Virus record (IMG/VR): IMGVR_UViG_3300005525_000091
Span: 1 to 26,728 of that record
DNA: 26,728 bases
Reading direction: 5' to 3' (one strand)
Source: a virus
Both the position numbers and the translations under genes were made by a program. Positions 11,988-19,419 of this stretch are shown here, in pieces. The first letter of the stretch is position 1. Each line of letters begins with the position of its first letter. The notes beneath the pieces are model-generated. The model was not told the origin of the DNA and searched no databases. It worked only from the letters and a program-made list of their open reading frames with translations.

Positions 11988-13825
11988 GGCTCATACTCCT
12001 CAATGTCGGCCCAATTGGCGCCTTTGAAGCCCTCACTCTTGAAGGGCACGTCGAAACGGTCGGCGTTCATAGCCTCCCGGAGAGTAGTCATCGCGCGGGC
12101 GGCTTCTTCCTCCGGCGCGCTAATATTGATTTCGTCGTGTACTGTGGCGACGAAGGTATGATCCCACCGACGGGCAGACTCCCAGTCGCAGATCGCTTGC
12201 TTGGTCTGGTCGGCTGCCGAGCCTTGAATAAGGTAATTGAGGAGCTTGTAGTGGAAATCTCGCATCCTACCGTCGATGACCTTGGGCGGCTCACTGTAAT
12301 ACAGGCGTCCTCCCCACGTTCGGATAGGCTGATTGCCGCGGCCTCGCCGCTGAACGTCATCCATGAGAGCTCGTATCCCCGGCATGGCGGTAAGATAAGC
12401 TTCTTTGATGGCGAAGGCTTCGTTGTACGGGCGATCGAGCTGGACGGAGAGGCCGTTCGCGCCTGTGCCGTAGATGATGCTGAAGCCCGTAATCTTGACG
12501 TCTTTGCGCGCATAGGTGATCCCGATCAGTTGTGTGATCAGCTCCTGAGCCATCGTGTGGGGGTCGAGGTCAGGGTTGGCACGATACGCTTCGCCGAGCG
12601 CACCCTCCTCAAAATGTGCGAGGATACGGATCTCCTGGGAGGAGAAGTCCCGCTTAAGCCAGACATGCCCCTCGTCAGGCAGGCAGTACCGACGCATCAC
12701 CGGGAGGGGCGGGAGTCCGTCGGGAATCGTGAGTGCCTTACCCAACCGATCTCGAAACTCATTCGGAACATTCTGAAAGTTCGGCTGGTCCGACGATAGC
12801 CGCCCGGTGCGTGTTCCCTTACTGTCTCGATCTGTACGTGCCTGCCGAACCTGATTCCAGTTTGGATGCAGCCGCCCGTCCCGCTGGGAGAAATCCAACC
12901 ATGGCCGTATGAACGTGGAAAGGCACGTTTCAAGCGCGCCAGTATACTCATAGAGTACCTTAACGTCCGGGCGGACGATGTGGATGTTGCCCTTGGCGAA
13001 GCTCCGCTTACCCGTGCCTGTCATCACCCACTCAGTGACGCTGCCCGAGGCTTCCAGTGCATCGGCGAGTACCTCGTTGGACGAATCGGGGTGTACGCCG
13101 ATCAGCTTCTCGATGCGGCCCTTGGCGATCTCCAGCGCACGGGTGTAGACGGTCTCGTGATGCTCCAGCGTGTGGGTGTCGAGGCGGATGCCCCGCTGAG
13201 TCCCGTACACGAGGGTCGGCATCAGGCGGCGCTCGCGGTCGTACGCAGCCTCCATCCCCTTCTCTTGTATATCTGCTAGGCGCTGATCAAATAGATGCCG
13301 TGTACGTACAACGTCACCGACAGCGTAACGACCGACCAAATCTGCCGGAGCTTTCGAAATGTACGCGCCCGCGTTCTTAAGCGTTGCTCCCGGTACGTTC
13401 CGTACAATCCACGCATACAGTTCAGACTGTTCGTCTGCCTGCATTCCGAGATAACGATCAGCACTAGGCTTAAGACTGAAAGTGCTGGCATAAGGATCAG
13501 ATAGAAAGAGGAGATAGAGGGTGTCATGAATCCTCTGCCAATTCTGATAGAGATTGATCTGGGCGTTGCAGAAATAGTGATTCCACACGCTGAGGTCGAA
13601 CGGGGCGTTGTGGAAAAGCAGCGGTCGTTTAGACTGAGCGAGCTTGGCGAGATACTCGTGAGCCTCAGCCCACGTACAGTTATTCTCGTCGCTGTGACCC
13701 CACGCGAGGTAGGTGGGCTCTTGTCCAGGCACCCAGACGGCCACTCCGACCGGCCTAGGTGGATTGATCAGCGGATTGCCTTCAATGGCCTCCGTTTCAA
13801 AATCTACTGTTATTGGATTGACCAT
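11984..13825 (-). CDS. DNA polymerase, family A with 3'-5' exonuclease
   Basis: 613 residues from ATG 13825, with GGGAGGGG directly before it (a TTG at 13843 would cross the SD). Exonuclease motifs: ITVDFETEA (ExoI), LLFHNAPFDL (ExoII), YAVGDVVRTRHL (ExoIII YxxxD type). Polymerase motifs: A, VWLKRDFSSQEIRILAHF; B, KDVKITGFSIIYGTGANGL with Phe at the dNTP/ddNTP-selectivity position; C, VATVHDEI. No 5'-nuclease domain; the size resembles T7-like phage replicases. It heads the nuclease-helicase gene group and overlaps the next gene by 4 nt. If the phage carries modified bases, this enzyme must accept the modified triphosphate or the base must be modified after synthesis. Confidence 0.95.
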   Translation of the reverse strand: MVNPITVDFETEAIEGNPLINPPRPVGVAVWVPGQEPTYLAWGHSDENNCTWAEAHEYLAKLAQSKRPLLFHNAPFDLSVWNHYFCNAQINLYQNWQRIHDTLYLLFLSDPYASTFSLKPSADRYLGMQADEQSELYAWIVRNVPGATLKNAGAYISKAPADLVGRYAVGDVVRTRHLFDQRLADIQEKGMEAAYDRERRLMPTLVYGTQRGIRLDTHTLEHHETVYTRALEIAKGRIEKLIGVHPDSSNEVLADALEASGSVTEWVMTGTGKRSFAKGNIHIVRPDVKVLYEYTGALETCLSTFIRPWLDFSQRDGRLHPNWNQVRQARTDRDSKGTRTGRLSSDQPNFQNVPNEFRDRLGKALTIPDGLPPLPVMRRYCLPDEGHVWLKRDFSSQEIRILAHFEEGALGEAYRANPDLDPHTMAQELITQLIGITYARKDVKITGFSIIYGTGANGLSVQLDRPYNEAFAIKEAYLTAMPGIRALMDDVQRRGRGNQPIRTWGGRLYYSEPPKVIDGRMRDFHYKLLNYLIQGSAADQTKQAICDWESARRWDHTFVATVHDEINISAPEEEAARAMTTLREAMNADRFDVPFKSEGFKGANWADIEEYEP

Positions 13826-13997
13826 ACCCCTCCCAGCGCACAAACGGCCAAGCTGGCACCCCTACCTTACCCTACCCCCGGTGCAATTGGCACGTCCACG
13901 GGGCTGGTAATGCGTCGTAGGGGCAAGATTAGTGCCCGGCTTTGCGGCTACCCCGGCCGGGCGCGGGGTGGAGTCCCTTATGGCGGAGGGAGCCGAC
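13826..13997. other. Intergenic region upstream of the polymerase, with repeat module B
   Basis: 172 bp between two leftward genes, with no ORF I would accept. It contains module B (13860-13906) and a GC-rich stretch near 13957-13976 with ACCCCG/CGGGGT able to pair. It may hold a processing site or promoter for the polymerase segment; no sigma70-like boxes stand out. Confidence 0.5.
13860..13906 (-). repeat. Module B: second copy of the G-run/hairpin/AGCCCCGTGGA module
   Basis: On the - strand AGCCCCGTGGA, a hairpin GTGC/GCAC (13882-13885 and 13891-13894), then G-runs of 5, 3, 2 and 4 spaced by TA or TAA. The element order and outer box match module A at 4497-4544, while the stem sequence differs, so the structure rather than the stem bases appears to be kept. 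Confidence 0.6.
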
Positions 13998-14729
13998 TTA
14001 GAACTTACGCTTCTTGCCGGACTCGGGGGCGGGAGCCTCGGGCTCTTCCTCGATCGGCTCGTACGGCTTCAGCAGGATCTCGAGAGCCGACTTGTGGCGG
14101 GCAAACAGGTCCGCGAGGAACTGCTCGTTGACCACTGCCTTCGTCTGGAACTGGACCTCGAACTGCTTCGTGGCGTGCGGCACGACCTTGATCTCGGTCA
14201 GCACACCGAAGCTCGGGCGGCTGTACTCGGCAGCCAGCGTCTGGATGTACTTCTTCCAGTTCGCGACGCTGGTGACCGGGATGCTCATCAAGGCCAGCGG
14301 CGCCTTCATGATCGCCCCATCCTTGAGGTCATCTCCCGGGATCATGGCGAGACGGCGGACTTCCTTGCACGCCTTGCCGCGACGGCCGTTGCCAGCCGAG
14401 CCCCACTCGGCCTGCGGACAGCCGAAGCACTGGTCGTGCTGCTTCTGCGCCGACATATCGTGCGGCACCATGTCGATGCCGGTCTCCGAGAGCGCGAAGC
14501 ACTCGGGGATGGCGATCTTGGTGGGGTCGTACGGACCAGAGTAGAACTTGTTCTCGAACGCGCTGGCGACGATCACGGCGAGCAGCTTGTTCCCGGGCAG
14601 GGGAACGTCCATGTAGGACATGAAGCCACTCTTCAGCGAGATGGTGGAGACCTGAGGACGCTCCAGCGCGGACTGCGCCTTCGCCATATCCTCCATCTGC
14701 TTTTCCCAATTGACAATATCGGTGGACAT
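13998..14729 (-). CDS. Candidate ssDNA-binding protein with zinc-type Cys cluster
   Basis: 243 residues. The middle has HDMSAQKQHDQCFGCPQAEW...GKACKEVRRL, i.e. His/Cys residues (HxxxxxxxHxxC, CxxC, later C) that could bind zinc. The C-terminal tail is Glu/Pro-rich (PYEPIEEEPEAPAPESGKK), like the acidic tails of phage SSBs, though it ends basic. Beta-type segments surround the cluster. It lies just upstream of the DNA polymerase in the operon, the usual place for SSB-like proteins. Name given with caution: family recognised by context and layout, not by a diagnostic OB-fold motif. Confidence 0.6.
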   Translation of the reverse strand: MSTDIVNWEKQMEDMAKAQSALERPQVSTISLKSGFMSYMDVPLPGNKLLAVIVASAFENKFYSGPYDPTKIAIPECFALSETGIDMVPHDMSAQKQHDQCFGCPQAEWGSAGNGRRGKACKEVRRLAMIPGDDLKDGAIMKAPLALMSIPVTSVANWKKYIQTLAAEYSRPSFGVLTEIKVVPHATKQFEVQFQTKAVVNEQFLADLFARHKSALEILLKPYEPIEEEPEAPAPESGKKRKF

Positions 14730-14736
14730 GATAGAC

Positions 14737-15111
14737 TTACCTCTTTGACACGGTGAGATCGTACACGGTGTAAGAGCTTACACCGGGGATCTGCAAGCCA
14801 TCCTCCCAACGAACCTTGACCGCCTCCTCCGTCAGTCGACGGTGCAGGAGATCCAGAGCTTCGTTCTCGAGGATGTACTTGTGAATCAGCTCCCAGTCCT
14901 GTGCGACAGGCTTCTTCTTGGTCTGCAGATTGACGCCGAACTTGGATCCGGCGACAGTGGCGGAGCCTGCTTCCAGCAGCGCACTGATGATGCGCTCCTT
15001 CAGCATGTTCTCCTCTTCCTTCAGGGCGTTCGCTTTCTTGTCAGCCTCGAGTCGCTCAGCGCGCTTCTGGCCGAATGCGTCCGTGAGGACTGCGATATCT
15101 TTGAGATCCAT
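14737..15111 (-). CDS. Helical replication-region protein, unknown function
   Basis: 124 residues, ATG 15111 with AGGAG at 6 nt. The first 50 residues are a charged helix (QKRAERLEADKKANALKEEE) and the rest is mixed: AGSKFGVNLQTKKKPVAQDW, YILENEALDLLHRRLTEEAV, IPGVSSYTVYDLTVSKR. Phage proteins of this layout often sit beside SSB genes; the helix plus small alpha/beta domain resembles Gp157-like or related groups, but I cannot assign it. The downstream gene starts 7 nt after the stop. Confidence 0.7.
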   Translation of the reverse strand: MDLKDIAVLTDAFGQKRAERLEADKKANALKEEENMLKERIISALLEAGSATVAGSKFGVNLQTKKKPVAQDWELIHKYILENEALDLLHRRLTEEAVKVRWEDGLQIPGVSSYTVYDLTVSKR

Positions 15112-15182
15112 AGCCTACTCCTAGGCGGGCTTGGCAGTATGCCCGTTGTCCGCAACCTCCGCAAGCAAGACTTTGCGGACGG
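15112..15182 (-). promoter_or_regulatory. Gap with 8-bp inverted repeat
   Basis: GTCCGCAA (15148-15155) and TTGCGGAC (15173-15180) are perfect inverted copies 17 nt apart, located between the stop of the DUF3846-like gene and the SD of the next. They could be an operator or an mRNA hairpin. Confidence 0.4.
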
Positions 15183-15497
15183 TTAGCGTGTCAATACGAT
15201 GGGGTCGGGAACCCAGATTGCACCGGGACCGTGGAACTGCTGGATCGAGTAGGTGCTGCCCTGAGCGTAGTAGTCAGCGGCGAGCTGGCGAATCTCCGAG
15301 TTGGCGGGGAGGCGCTTGAGGATGCCTTCCTCGTTCACGTAGCAGTCGCGAGCTCTGCCGTTGTACTTCACCCGAATGCGTTCGATGTAGCCACCGACTG
15401 CGGCGCTGAGGGTCTCCCAATTGGGGGGTCCGGATTTCTCCCACCGCTGCTCGGTCTTGGTGCCGTCGGGCTGAATGATGACGAGTGTGCCAGCCAT
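15183..15497 (-). CDS. DUF3846-like small protein
   Basis: 104 residues from ATG 15497 (GGGAGG at 7 nt; TGATG overlap with the upstream gene). Pattern: MAGTLVIIQPDGT, then VGGYIERIRVKYNGRARDCYVNEEG and LKRLPANSEIRQLAADYY, which resembles DUF3846 phage proteins (GYIE...  followed by NEEG.L..LP.N). The function of the family is unknown. It would be a cytoplasmic early protein in the leftward operon. Confidence 0.65.
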   Translation of the reverse strand: MAGTLVIIQPDGTKTEQRWEKSGPPNWETLSAAVGGYIERIRVKYNGRARDCYVNEEGILKRLPANSEIRQLAADYYAQGSTYSIQQFHGPGAIWVPDPIVLTR

Positions 15498-15832
15498 CAC
15501 TCGTCCTCCCGCCAGTTGTGGTCGTGCCGATCGCGGCTGGAGTAGTTGCGCAGGGAGCCCTCGGTCTCCTGCCAGTGGTCGAAGTCCGGGTCGCGCTTGG
15601 CGAGCTCGGCGGTGAGGATATCCACCGTGTCAACCAGCGCGCTGATGCGTTTCCCCAAGAAGCCCGCGTCGAAGCCGATGGGCTTCCCTTCGCACGCCTT
15701 CCGCAGCGTCTCGATCTGCTTGGTGTGGTGAGCGATCGCGTTGATGAGATGGCTCGGGGTCATGTTCCCGACCTCCATCTCGATGCCACGATCGGTCACG
15801 TAGGTCTGACTAACCTTACGTCTGATGCCCAT
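15497..15832 (-). CDS. Hypothetical early protein
   Basis: 111 residues, ATG 15832 with GAGGAG at about 5-6 nt. The middle is helical (THLINA-like SHLINAIAHHTKQIETLRKA; SALVDTVDILTAELAKR) and the C-terminus is hydrophilic with His/Asp/Arg (SSRDRHDHNWREDE). No domain recognised. It overlaps the next gene by one shared base pair set (TGATG), so it is part of the same transcript. Confidence 0.65.
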   Translation of the reverse strand: MGIRRKVSQTYVTDRGIEMEVGNMTPSHLINAIAHHTKQIETLRKACEGKPIGFDAGFLGKRISALVDTVDILTAELAKRDPDFDHWQETEGSLRNYSSRDRHDHNWREDE

Positions 15833-15977
15833 ACTTTACTCCTCGCGCGCACGGTGCGCGCCCATGTAGTGTGCCACGATTGGCAAGACTTGCAAGCCCC
15901 CAGACTATTCGGCAAACTCCCTCTGGGGCAGGAGCTGACCATACGGTGTCGTTGTCGGCACCGGACTTGCCTGATTT
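15833..15977. other. 145-bp gap with hairpin and a duplicated gene end
   Basis: Contains a GCGCGC/GCGCGC hairpin (about 15845-15861) just upstream of the SD of the next gene. At 15905-15925, read on the - strand, it encodes QREFAE-stop, a near copy of the PEEFAE-stop end of the zinc-ribbon gene at 15978. No complete gene is visible. Confidence 0.5.
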
Positions 15978-16142
15978 CTATTCCGCAAACTCCTCGGGGC
16001 GGTCGATGAACTCTACCTTCAGTGACTCGCACTTCGGGCATTTCATGTTGACCATGTACGGGATCACGTTCGTGACCTCGCAATCCTCCATCTCGCCCGA
16101 CCAGCCGCACTCGGGGCAGGTCACGGTGTCAGTGACTTTCAT
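15978..16142 (-). CDS. Small zinc-ribbon protein
   Basis: 54 residues: MKVTDTVTCPECGWSG, then MKCPKCESLKVEFIDRPEE. Two Cys pairs (C9-x2-C12 and C35-x2-C38) form a classic zinc ribbon. The start overlaps the stop of the upstream zinc-ribbon gene (ATGA), which strongly supports translation although the ORF is very short. Likely a small nucleic-acid- or protein-binding early factor. A partial copy of its 3' end follows about 55 bp downstream. Confidence 0.75.
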   Translation of the reverse strand: MKVTDTVTCPECGWSGEMEDCEVTNVIPYMVNMKCPKCESLKVEFIDRPEEFAE

Positions 16143-16354
16143 TTGTAGGTCACTCCGTCGGAGAGCTTGTAGTAGGTGATCGCCGAGTTCATGTGGAGGT
16201 ACACCGCGAAATCTGCTTCACATCCATCGTGGCAGGTTATGATGGTTTTGTACGGCTGCGGGTAATCCTCCATGACCTTAGCCATGTCGAAATTCCAGGT
16301 GGACTCGCCCCCGCATTCGGGGCAGATCAGGATCTCCTTGATGTATCCTTTCAT
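16139..16354 (-). CDS. Small zinc-ribbon-like protein
   Basis: 71 residues from ATG 16354 (GGAG at 5 nt). CPECGGES near the N-terminus and TCHDGCEADF in the middle give two CxxC/CxxxC pairs plus His. The pattern ESTWNFDMAKVMEDYPQPYKT lies between them. Coupled to the next zinc-ribbon gene by ATGA. The two tandem zinc ribbons may have arisen by duplication and divergence. Function unknown. Confidence 0.7.
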   Translation of the reverse strand: MKGYIKEILICPECGGESTWNFDMAKVMEDYPQPYKTIITCHDGCEADFAVYLHMNSAITYYKLSDGVTYK

Positions 16355-16362
16355 CACGGCTC

Positions 16363-16593
16363 CTACATGATACGGGTAAGGGTGACGATCAGCGGCATGA
16401 TCAGCTGCGCGCGATCCTTAGGCGGGTACATCCGCAGAGTCTCAGTCATGATGACCGTGCAGCCAGCGAGGATCTCGATATCCTCCATGCTCTGCTCAGG
16501 GAAGACGCTCAGCATCCTGTGAGCAGTATCAAGCGCCTTGGTGTTGAAGTCGTTCACGCACTTGGTCGCTTCAATATCCAGATTCACAGCCAT
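16363..16593 (-). CDS. Hypothetical protein, first gene of the leftward operon
   Basis: 76 residues from ATG 16593, with GGAG at 7 nt; an ATG at 16608 in the same frame precedes that SD and is less likely. Mostly helical: MAVNLDIEATKCVNDFNTKA, LDTAHRMLSVFPEQSMEDIE, hydrophobic end LIMPLIVTLTRIM. No family recognised. It is the promoter-proximal gene next to the divergent control region. Confidence 0.6.
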   Translation of the reverse strand: MAVNLDIEATKCVNDFNTKALDTAHRMLSVFPEQSMEDIEILAGCTVIMTETLRMYPPKDRAQLIMPLIVTLTRIM

Positions 16594-16796
16594 CGTCTTG
16601 CTCCGCATACGCGCCCGTTGCGCGCAATAGTAAGGTGCGCTTTGTCACCGGTCTCCGCAAGGCCGATATTGCCGACCCCCATGGGCGGGCGCATACTGTT
16701 AAGCCGCCTTAATGAAAAAGCCCTCGCGAGCTCGGAACTCGGCGAGGGCTAAGATTGGGGCATCAACGGGCACATCTTAGCATCGCGAGGGCGTCA
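16594..16796. promoter_or_regulatory. Divergent control region between leftward and rightward early genes
   Basis: About 200 bp. It holds TTGCGCGCAA (a perfect palindrome near 16619-16628), a terminator facing left (16715-16750) and a dyad CTAAGAT-18 nt-ATCTTAG (16749-16755 and 16774-16780) just upstream of the primase-helicase start. No strong sigma70 pair was found on either strand, so a phage-specific or activated promoter may be used. Confidence 0.5.
16715..16750 (-). terminator. Intrinsic terminator for leftward transcription
   Basis: AGCCCTCGC (16719-16727) pairs with GCGAGGGCT (16742-16750) and the inner GAG/CTC extends the stem past one bulged base. On the - strand the stem is followed by a T-run (complement of AAAAA at 16715-16719). 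No leftward gene lies to its right, so it may insulate the divergent units or act as an attenuator in a leader. Confidence 0.6.
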
Positions 16797-18779
16797 ATGC
16801 AAGTGGCGAAATTGCCAAAGTATAGGATCGTCTCTCCTATACCGGATAATGATTTTACCAAAGCCGCTGCGGAAGTCAACGGAAAGTGGGCGCTCGAAGA
16901 CCTCGCCAAGAGCGGTCTCGAGCCTGAAGATATGCAGGCGAAGGCGTGGGCAGGCATCAAGATTCCGAAGGATGCCTCCGCCGGGTACGTGATTCCGTAC
17001 TTCCGCCCCGACGGGAGTCCGCTCACGAACGAGAAGGGTCATCCGTTGATGTACCGGACTCGTTTCCGGCTCCCTCAGTTCTACAAGGGTCAGCGGTACA
17101 GCCAGCCTGACGGGGAGTCGCTGATGCGGGAGGGGCTTCCCGCCTATCTCCCCTACTTCCCGCCGGGAGTTTTCGAACTACCTGAATCCGATGAGGTGAT
17201 CTGTGCCGAGGGAGAGAAGAAGGCTGCCTCGATCGTCAGGAACCTTCGGCTGCCTGCTTTCGGTATTGGGGGATGTCAACTCTGGCGCAACCCGGACGGT
17301 TCGGGTGGTGTCCACCCATGGATCCTTGACTTTCTCCGTCGTGCAGGGAAATCTAAGATCTGTATTGTTCCGGACGGGGACGTGTTTCGATACGACATCT
17401 GTCGAGCTTACGGCACCTATGCGCGAGCTCTACAGAATGAAGGATTTACGGTACGAATTGTTCAACCAGACGGCAAGATTGATGACCTCCTTGTTGAATG
17501 GGGAAGTGACGCTCAAGAGCGCTTTGGAGGACTTAAGGAAGTTGCTGTCGATGAGTTAGTTCAGTCACCCAAGAGCCTCGTCACGAAGTACGGGCTAGCC
17601 TTCCAGGAAGGGAAGCAGGGTGAGATCCGTGTTCACCAGCACAGCAGCAACATCATGCGCCTGCTGGAGGAGCATCCTGCCTTCCCGAAGCTCTGGCGCA
17701 ACCTTGACACTGCGCGTGTGATGATCGGTGATAAGCAGGCCGAGCCTGGACTCACCGAGATGGACATCGCCAACTACTTCCAGCACAACCTCGGGTTTGA
17801 TAAGGTCAACTCTCGACTGGTGATGACGTGTATCGACGCCCTGAGTCGGCGCAACGCGCGGAGTCCTTTCCTCGATCACATCCGGGGGATCACCTGGGAC
17901 GGGGTCAAGAGGCTCGATTCTTGGCTATCACGCACATGGGGCGTCCCAGATAGTGAGTTCCTGAAGGAAGTGTCCGCGAAGTGGCTGATCGGAGCCTGCG
18001 CGCGGATGGATAAGCCCGGCACCAAGATCGACTGGATGCTCATCGTCGTGGGGCCGCAGGGCACGGGCAAGACTTCTATGCCCAACATTCTGTTCCGCGG
18101 CAATGCGCTGACGCTGTACGGGGAGCAGAATGACAAGGATCTACACATGCTGATGCACTCCGGTTTGTGCGTCGGCTTCGACGAGCTCGACTCCTTCGGC
18201 AAGCGAGAGAGCTCGAATCTCAAGGCGATGATCACGAGGAACGAAGATGCCTTCCGCCCGCCGTATGGTTCTTCTGTCGAAGTATATCCACGCCGATTCA
18301 CCTTGTACGGTTGCGGTAATCGTTACGAGTTCCTTCAACACGACCCATCGGGCTACCGCCGATATGCAATCATCGAAGTTAATCGCCTCCTTGATTTCGC
18401 GGGGCTGGAAGCTGAAAGGGATCAACTGTGGGCCGAAGCGTGGGCGCGATATCTTGATGGTCGCGATCGATTTTGGGAAATCACAAACGCCTCGGTGAAC
18501 GCTGAAAAATACGCGATTGCGAATCCTCTCGAAGAGAAGGTTCGTGAAGTCCTGGATATGTGGAAGAACCAGCGACCCGAAGGAATGATGAAAAACGGGG
18601 AGATCTGGTTCACGATGGGGGCAATCTGTCAGCATCTGGGGATCGAGATCCGGTCGGCCAATGCGACCATCTCCCGCGAGATCGGAGGAGTCCTGAGATC
18701 GCTCCCCGAGCTGACTCCTCCCACGAAGGCTGAAAGTGGACCGAAGGGCGTCCAGAAGTATTACAAGCTGAAGCCTTAA
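16797..18779 (+). CDS. Primase-helicase: Toprim-like (DUF3854) plus VirE/P-loop ATPase
   Basis: 660 residues from ATG 16797 (GAGGG 5 nt upstream; an in-frame ATG at 16755 lies before the operator). N-terminal half: VICAEGEKKAAS (E138) and IVPDGDVF (D193, D195), a Toprim-like pattern of the DUF3854 group. C-terminal half: VirE-family superfamily 3-like ATPase with Walker A VVGPQGTGKTS (K425), Walker B VGFDELDSF (D462, E463) and the arginine-rich DPSGYRRYAIIEV. A C-terminal helical tail (about 590-660) may be a winged helix. It would unwind and prime DNA for the family A polymerase encoded opposite. Sole large gene of the rightward early arm. Confidence 0.88.
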   Translation: MQVAKLPKYRIVSPIPDNDFTKAAAEVNGKWALEDLAKSGLEPEDMQAKAWAGIKIPKDASAGYVIPYFRPDGSPLTNEKGHPLMYRTRFRLPQFYKGQRYSQPDGESLMREGLPAYLPYFPPGVFELPESDEVICAEGEKKAASIVRNLRLPAFGIGGCQLWRNPDGSGGVHPWILDFLRRAGKSKICIVPDGDVFRYDICRAYGTYARALQNEGFTVRIVQPDGKIDDLLVEWGSDAQERFGGLKEVAVDELVQSPKSLVTKYGLAFQEGKQGEIRVHQHSSNIMRLLEEHPAFPKLWRNLDTARVMIGDKQAEPGLTEMDIANYFQHNLGFDKVNSRLVMTCIDALSRRNARSPFLDHIRGITWDGVKRLDSWLSRTWGVPDSEFLKEVSAKWLIGACARMDKPGTKIDWMLIVVGPQGTGKTSMPNILFRGNALTLYGEQNDKDLHMLMHSGLCVGFDELDSFGKRESSNLKAMITRNEDAFRPPYGSSVEVYPRRFTLYGCGNRYEFLQHDPSGYRRYAIIEVNRLLDFAGLEAERDQLWAEAWARYLDGRDRFWEITNASVNAEKYAIANPLEEKVREVLDMWKNQRPEGMMKNGEIWFTMGAICQHLGIEIRSANATISREIGGVLRSLPELTPPTKAESGPKGVQKYYKLKP

Positions 18780-18785
18780 TCGGGC

Positions 18786-18857
18786 TTGCTGACATAGCTA
18801 GTGCTGCTAGTATAACTAGTGTGCTGCAACGGGCGGCGCGCACTAGGAGCACTAGCT
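18786..18857 (+). promoter_or_regulatory. Promoter P1 with CTAGTG/CACTAG operator array
   Basis: CTGACA (18789-18794), 16 nt, TATAAC (18811-18816) is a good sigma70-type promoter. Around it CTAGTG or its inverse occurs in AGCTAGTGCT (18796-18805), ACTAGTG, CACTAGG and AGCACTAGCT (18848-18857); the outer two are a perfect 10-bp inverted repeat. CTAGT-ATA-ACTAG (18808-18820) sits on the -10. The last arm abuts the ATG at 18858 and overlaps the SD AGGAG. Confidence 0.6.
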
Positions 18858-19229
18858 ATGAACGGGCGAAAGTTCTGGAAGCTGGTAGACAAGATCGAGC
18901 GCAACGACCTGCGCCCGTATTTTCGCTACCATTCGTGGACTGACCACTCCGACGGGCAGGCATGGGACGCCTTCAAGCGTACCGCCCGCACGCTGCGCGA
19001 GACTGCCCCGACCTACAACGATTACGGCGATTCGTGCACGCGCTACATCACGGTAGCCGCGAAGAACGTGGTGGCTGCGATTGCCCACGCACGTGAGGTT
19101 TACCCGTCGGAGCGGTGCCGACATGCCCACGATTGCTGCGGAAACTGGTATTGCTCGGACGCACGGCTAGTTCGCCGTACGAAGCGGCGCGAATGGCTGT
19201 TCGCGGTGGGCTGGCAGCAGAACGTTTAA
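18858..19229 (+). CDS. Hypothetical early protein, Cys/His-rich end
   Basis: 123 residues from ATG 18858 (AGGAG at 8 nt; an ATG at 18819 lies upstream of that SD). N-terminal MNGRKFWKLVDKIERNDLRP; middle with Trp/Tyr/Arg (YFRYHSWTDHSDGQAWDAF); C-terminal RCRHAHDCCGNWYCSD with four Cys and two His that could bind a metal, followed by a basic stretch RRTKRREW. It is the first gene after promoter P1 and would be made early. No family recognised. Confidence 0.65.
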   Translation: MNGRKFWKLVDKIERNDLRPYFRYHSWTDHSDGQAWDAFKRTARTLRETAPTYNDYGDSCTRYITVAAKNVVAAIAHAREVYPSERCRHAHDCCGNWYCSDARLVRRTKRREWLFAVGWQQNV

Positions 19230-19239
19230 TGGAGGAACC

Positions 19240-19419
19240 GTGAAAAAGTACACCGTCGTTTTGGAAATAGATATCCACCCATCCAGTCGCTGCTGGTTAG
19301 TGGTGATCGTTGAAGCTCGTAACAGTGACGAGGCAGAGCGTCTGGCAATAGAGGAGGCTCAGTCCAGCACCGACTGGATGGGCAATTGCCCGAAGATCCG
19401 CATCAAGGAGATCACATGA
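19240..19419 (+). CDS. Small hypothetical protein (GTG start)
   Basis: 59 residues from GTG 19240, preceded by GGAGG at 4 nt, 10 nt after the previous stop. Begins VKKYTVVLEIDIHPSSRCWL and continues with a helix NSDEAERLAIEEAQSS; the beta-strand/helix/strand pattern resembles the small alpha/beta proteins common in phage early regions (compare the gene at 20445). The stop overlaps the next ATG (ATGA). Confidence 0.65.
   Translation: MKKYTVVLEIDIHPSSRCWLVVIVEARNSDEAERLAIEEAQSSTDWMGNCPKIRIKEIT

Noticed and set aside
12137-12799. Long + strand ORFs opposite the leftward operon (also 7428-8090, 13932-14756, 15485-16009)
   Set aside because: They are antisense to well-supported genes (polymerase, alpha-GPT-PPlase-like, SSB candidate), lack SD sites and show Arg/Gly-skewed composition typical of shadow frames in GC-rich DNA.
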